DNA of 64,000 bases from Streptomyces xiamenensis (GTDB lineage: Bacteria > Actinomycetota > Actinomycetes > Streptomycetales > Streptomycetaceae). The notes below the pieces were generated by a model. The model saw only the letters and a program-made list of their open reading frames with translations. It had not been told where the DNA came from and did not search any database. A program made the translations under genes and the position numbers. Each line of letters begins with the position of its first letter. Positions within the stretch are counted from its first letter, which is position 1. Positions 61,431-64,000 of the stretch are shown piece by piece. Where the stretch lies: the NCBI RefSeq assembly GCF_000993785.3, contig NZ_CP009922.3:5580001-5644000 (forward strand), in the 5' to 3' direction.

Positions 61431-64000
61431 CCCGCCCGCCGGACGACACGGCGGTGGCCGTCGTCGGGATGGCCTTCCGTCTCCCGGGAGCGGACACACC
61501 CGAGGCGTTCTGGCGGATCATCCACGCCGGCCAGGACCGCATCACGCGGTTCACCGAAGCGGAACTGCGGGCCGCCGGTGTCCCCGCGTCCCGGTACCGC
61601 GCGCCCGATTTCGTCGGCGCGAGCGGATTGCTGGAGGACGTCGCCGGATTCGACGCCGAGTTCTTCGGAATGAGCGGCAGGGAAGCCGAGGGCACCGATC
61701 CGCAGCAGCGGATGTTCCTCGAATGCGCCCACCACGCGCTGGAGAACTCCGGCTACGGGCGCGAGCGTCCCGGCACCCGGGTGGGAGTGTTCGCCAGCAC
61801 CGGCAACCATCTGTACTCGCTGCAGAACTATCTGCTCAACAACGTGCTGGCGAACGGCGTCGGCGACGACTGGCTCTCCCGCTTCCAGGCACTCATCGGC
61901 AACTACGCCGATTTCACCGCCACCCGCGCCGCCTTCCGGCTCGGCCTGACCGGGCCCGCCGTCGGTGTCCAGACCGCCTGTTCCTCCTCGCTGGTCGCCG
62001 TGCAGCTCGCGGCCCAGTCGGTGCTGGTCGGGGACTGCGACATCGCCCTGGCGGGCGCCACCGCCGTCCACGTCCCCCAAGTGCTCGGCTACCGCTATGT
62101 GAAGGGATCCATCCTCTCCAAGAGCGGGTATCTGCGGGCCTTCGACGCCGGCGCGGACGGAACGGTCGGTGGTGACGGTGTCGCCGCGATCGTCCTCAAA
62201 CCCCTGGGGCGGGCGGTCGCCGACGGGGACACCGTCCACGGCGTCATCCGGGGCTGGGGGGTGACCAACGACGGGGCGAGCAAGACGATGTACACCGCCC
62301 CGAGCGCGCTCGGACAGCGCCGCGCCATCCGGCTGGCCCTGGAACGCGCGGGGGTCGGCGCGGACTCGATCGGCTATCTGGAGACGCACGGCACCGGCAC
62401 CTTCAAGGGCGACCCCATCGAGTTCGCGGGCGCGACGGCCGCGTTCCGGCACGACACCGACCGCACCGGGTACTGCGCACTCGGTTCGACGAAGGCCAAC
62501 ATCGGGCATCTGGATGTCTGTTCGGGCCTGGCGGGGCTGCTGAAGACGCTGCTCGTACTGCGGCACGGAATCATCCCCCCGCTGGCGAACTTCACCCGCC
62601 CCAACCCGGCCCTCGACCTGGACCGCAGCCCCTTCTACATCCCGCGCACGGCCCGCGCCTGGCCGGCGGGGGACACCCCGCGCCGGGCCGGGCTCACGTC
62701 CCTGGGGGTCGGCGGCACCAATGTCCACCTCGTCCTGGAGGAGCCGCCCCCTGTCGCTCCCCGCGGACCGAGGAGAAGACCACCGGGGGTGCTCGCGCTG
62801 TCCGGCCACACCGAGGCCGCCCTGGCCGCGAACGTCCGGGCCTTCCGCGACCATCTGCGCCGTCACCCCGACACCGACCCGGCCGACCTCATCACGTCCA
62901 CGGCCGGCCGCGTGGTCAGGCGGCACCGCATGGTGGCCCGGGGGGACACGGCCGCCGAACTGGCCGGCTCCCTGGAGCACTGGCTGACCGGTGGCCGGGA
63001 CGGCGCTCCGGCCGGGCCGGCCCCGGGCGCACGGCACGTCGACCCGCACACCGGGTTCCTCTTCACCGGCCAGGGCAGCGCGCGCCCCGGCGCGGCCCGG
63101 GCGCTGTACGAACGCCACGCGACCGTCCGCGAGGTCCTCGACCGGTGCGAGCACGGCTACCAGGAGCTGCACGGCGGTTCGCTGCTGGGCCCGCTCCTCG
63201 ACGAGCGGCCGGGGCCGCGCCGGGATGCCGCGCCGTGGCCCACCAGCACCGCCCAACCGGCCCTGTACGCGTTGCAGTGCGCGCTCGTCCGGCTGTGGCG
63301 GCAGTTGGGCGTCGTACCGGACACCGTCGCCGGGCACAGCGTCGGCGAGTACGCGGCGCTGACGGCGGCGGGCGCGCTGTCCATCGAGGACGGTCTGCTG
63401 CTCACCGCGGAACGGGGGCGGCTCATGGAGCACCTCGGCGCCCCCGGCGGGATGGTCGCCGTCCTGGCCGACCGGGAGACCGCGCTCTCCTTCACCGCGG
63501 AGCTGCCCGGCATCGAACTGGCCGCGGTGAACGGCGAGCACCACCACGTCCTCGCGGGGCCGCGGGCCGAGGTGGACAAGCTGAGCGCGCTGCTGGAGGA
63601 GCGCGGGGTCCGGGCGCGGGAGCTGCCGGTGGCGCGGGCCTTCCACACCGCGCTGGTCGACCCGGCCCTGGACGGCCTCGGGCAGGCGCTGGCCGGGGTG
63701 TCCTTCCGGCCCGTCACCGTGCCCTTCGTCTCCGGCCTGGACGGAACGGCCCGGCCGCCGGGCTGGACCCCCGACCCCGGCTACCTCCTGCGGCAGGCGC
63801 GCCGGCCCGTGCTGTTCCACGAGGCGCTGCGCTCGGTCGCCGGCCGGGGCGCCACCGCCCTGGTCGAGATCGGCGCGGGCGCCGCCCTCGCCGGGCTCGC
63901 CCGGCAGGCCCTGCCCGGGGTGCCCGCCGTGCCGAGCCTGCGCGGCGGCACCGGCGGCACCGGAGCGGAAGCACTGTGGCACGCCGCCGCCGAGCTGTAC
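61427..64000 (+). CDS. type I polyketide synthase, KS-AT (3' end off window)
   Basis: The 858 codons present encode a ketosynthase (about 8-440) and acyltransferase (about 540-850). KS residues are intact: Cys in VQTACSSSLVAVQ, His in ETHGTGTFKGDP and His in STKANIGHLD. The AT has FLFTGQGSARPG, the serine in VAGHSVGEYAALTAAG and RAFHTALVDP, the HAFH-like pattern of malonyl-CoA selectivity. No docking domain precedes the KS (it opens DDTAVAVVGMAFRLPG), as in many NRPS-PKS hybrids or first modules. GTG 61427 overlaps the MFS stop. Confidence 0.96.
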   Translation, partial: MTRPPDDTAVAVVGMAFRLPGADTPEAFWRIIHAGQDRITRFTEAELRAAGVPASRYRAPDFVGASGLLEDVAGFDAEFFGMSGREAEGTDPQQRMFLECAHHALENSGYGRERPGTRVGVFASTGNHLYSLQNYLLNNVLANGVGDDWLSRFQALIGNYADFTATRAAFRLGLTGPAVGVQTACSSSLVAVQLAAQSVLVGDCDIALAGATAVHVPQVLGYRYVKGSILSKSGYLRAFDAGADGTVGGDGVAAIVLKPLGRAVADGDTVHGVIRGWGVTNDGASKTMYTAPSALGQRRAIRLALERAGVGADSIGYLETHGTGTFKGDPIEFAGATAAFRHDTDRTGYCALGSTKANIGHLDVCSGLAGLLKTLLVLRHGIIPPLANFTRPNPALDLDRSPFYIPRTARAWPAGDTPRRAGLTSLGVGGTNVHLVLEEPPPVAPRGPRRRPPGVLALSGHTEAALAANVRAFRDHLRRHPDTDPADLITSTAGRVVRRHRMVARGDTAAELAGSLEHWLTGGRDGAPAGPAPGARHVDPHTGFLFTGQGSARPGAARALYERHATVREVLDRCEHGYQELHGGSLLGPLLDERPGPRRDAAPWPTSTAQPALYALQCALVRLWRQLGVVPDTVAGHSVGEYAALTAAGALSIEDGLLLTAERGRLMEHLGAPGGMVAVLADRETALSFTAELPGIELAAVNGEHHHVLAGPRAEVDKLSALLEERGVRARELPVARAFHTALVDPALDGLGQALAGVSFRPVTVPFVSGLDGTARPPGWTPDPGYLLRQARRPVLFHEALRSVAGRGATALVEIGAGAALAGLARQALPGVPAVPSLRGGTGGTGAEALWHAAAELY

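Noticed and set aside
61250..63982. A 910-residue open frame on the minus strand
   Set aside because: It is antisense to the PKS and MFS genes, whose plus-strand frames hold intact catalytic motifs.

Overview
The window is high-GC DNA with strong third-position GC bias, GTG starts and short GTGA-type overlaps. Together with the gene set (SARP regulator, MurT/GatD, SigE-family sigma factor, DUF6421, DUF6986, DUF5134, LVIVD and DUF305 proteins) this points to Streptomyces or a close relative. No tRNA, rRNA, CRISPR array, transposase or phage module was recognised.

Left edge (1-9768): the 3' part of a nonribosomal peptide synthetase gene lies on the minus strand and runs off the window. It has domain order C-A-PCP-C-A-PCP-C; the first A domain has a threonine-like code. 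Upstream of it is a large SARP/NB-ARC regulator. Right edge (about 59.0-64.0 kb): a LuxR-type regulator, an MFS exporter and the first 858 codons of a type I polyketide synthase (KS-AT), the last two overlapping. The window therefore ends in two biosynthetic loci, with mostly housekeeping and accessory genes between.

10-31 kb: an M20 amidohydrolase, HAD phosphatases, a CbiX-like protein, GlcNAc-type kinase/uracil-DNA glycosylase, an OYE-type reductase with a divergent ArsR regulator, a divergent DUF305 lipoprotein/LVIVD protein pair, TetR, M56 peptidase, DUF5134, GNAT and GDPD genes, a DUF6421-SDR-threonine aldolase run, PlsC, thioredoxin and etfBA behind a palindromic operator. 31-45 kb: DUF6986 aldolase-like protein, ROK kinase, a P-loop kinase/NUDIX fusion, a class F-like sortase with a candidate surface substrate, M20 dipeptidase, a geranylgeranyl-reductase-type flavoprotein, MFS, ROK regulator, murT-gatD, a CtaG-family protein and a secreted SLT protein with three perfect 45-bp repeats.

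45-59 kb is the accessory part. It holds a TetR/SDR operon with a palindromic operator, an EF-hand protein, a three-gene sigma factor cassette in which the sigma gene lies between a secreted protein and a membrane-anchored protein sharing the same extracytoplasmic domain, a lower-GC vWA protein, a PixA/AidA-family protein, a SnoaL-like protein, and an IclR/RraA-like/2-hydroxyacid dehydrogenase operon. Beside that operon lies a decayed tripartite tricarboxylate receptor (TctC) gene. An aspartate/glutamate racemase and a DUF11 protein follow. The sigma cassette is the most promising candidate for an undescribed system.
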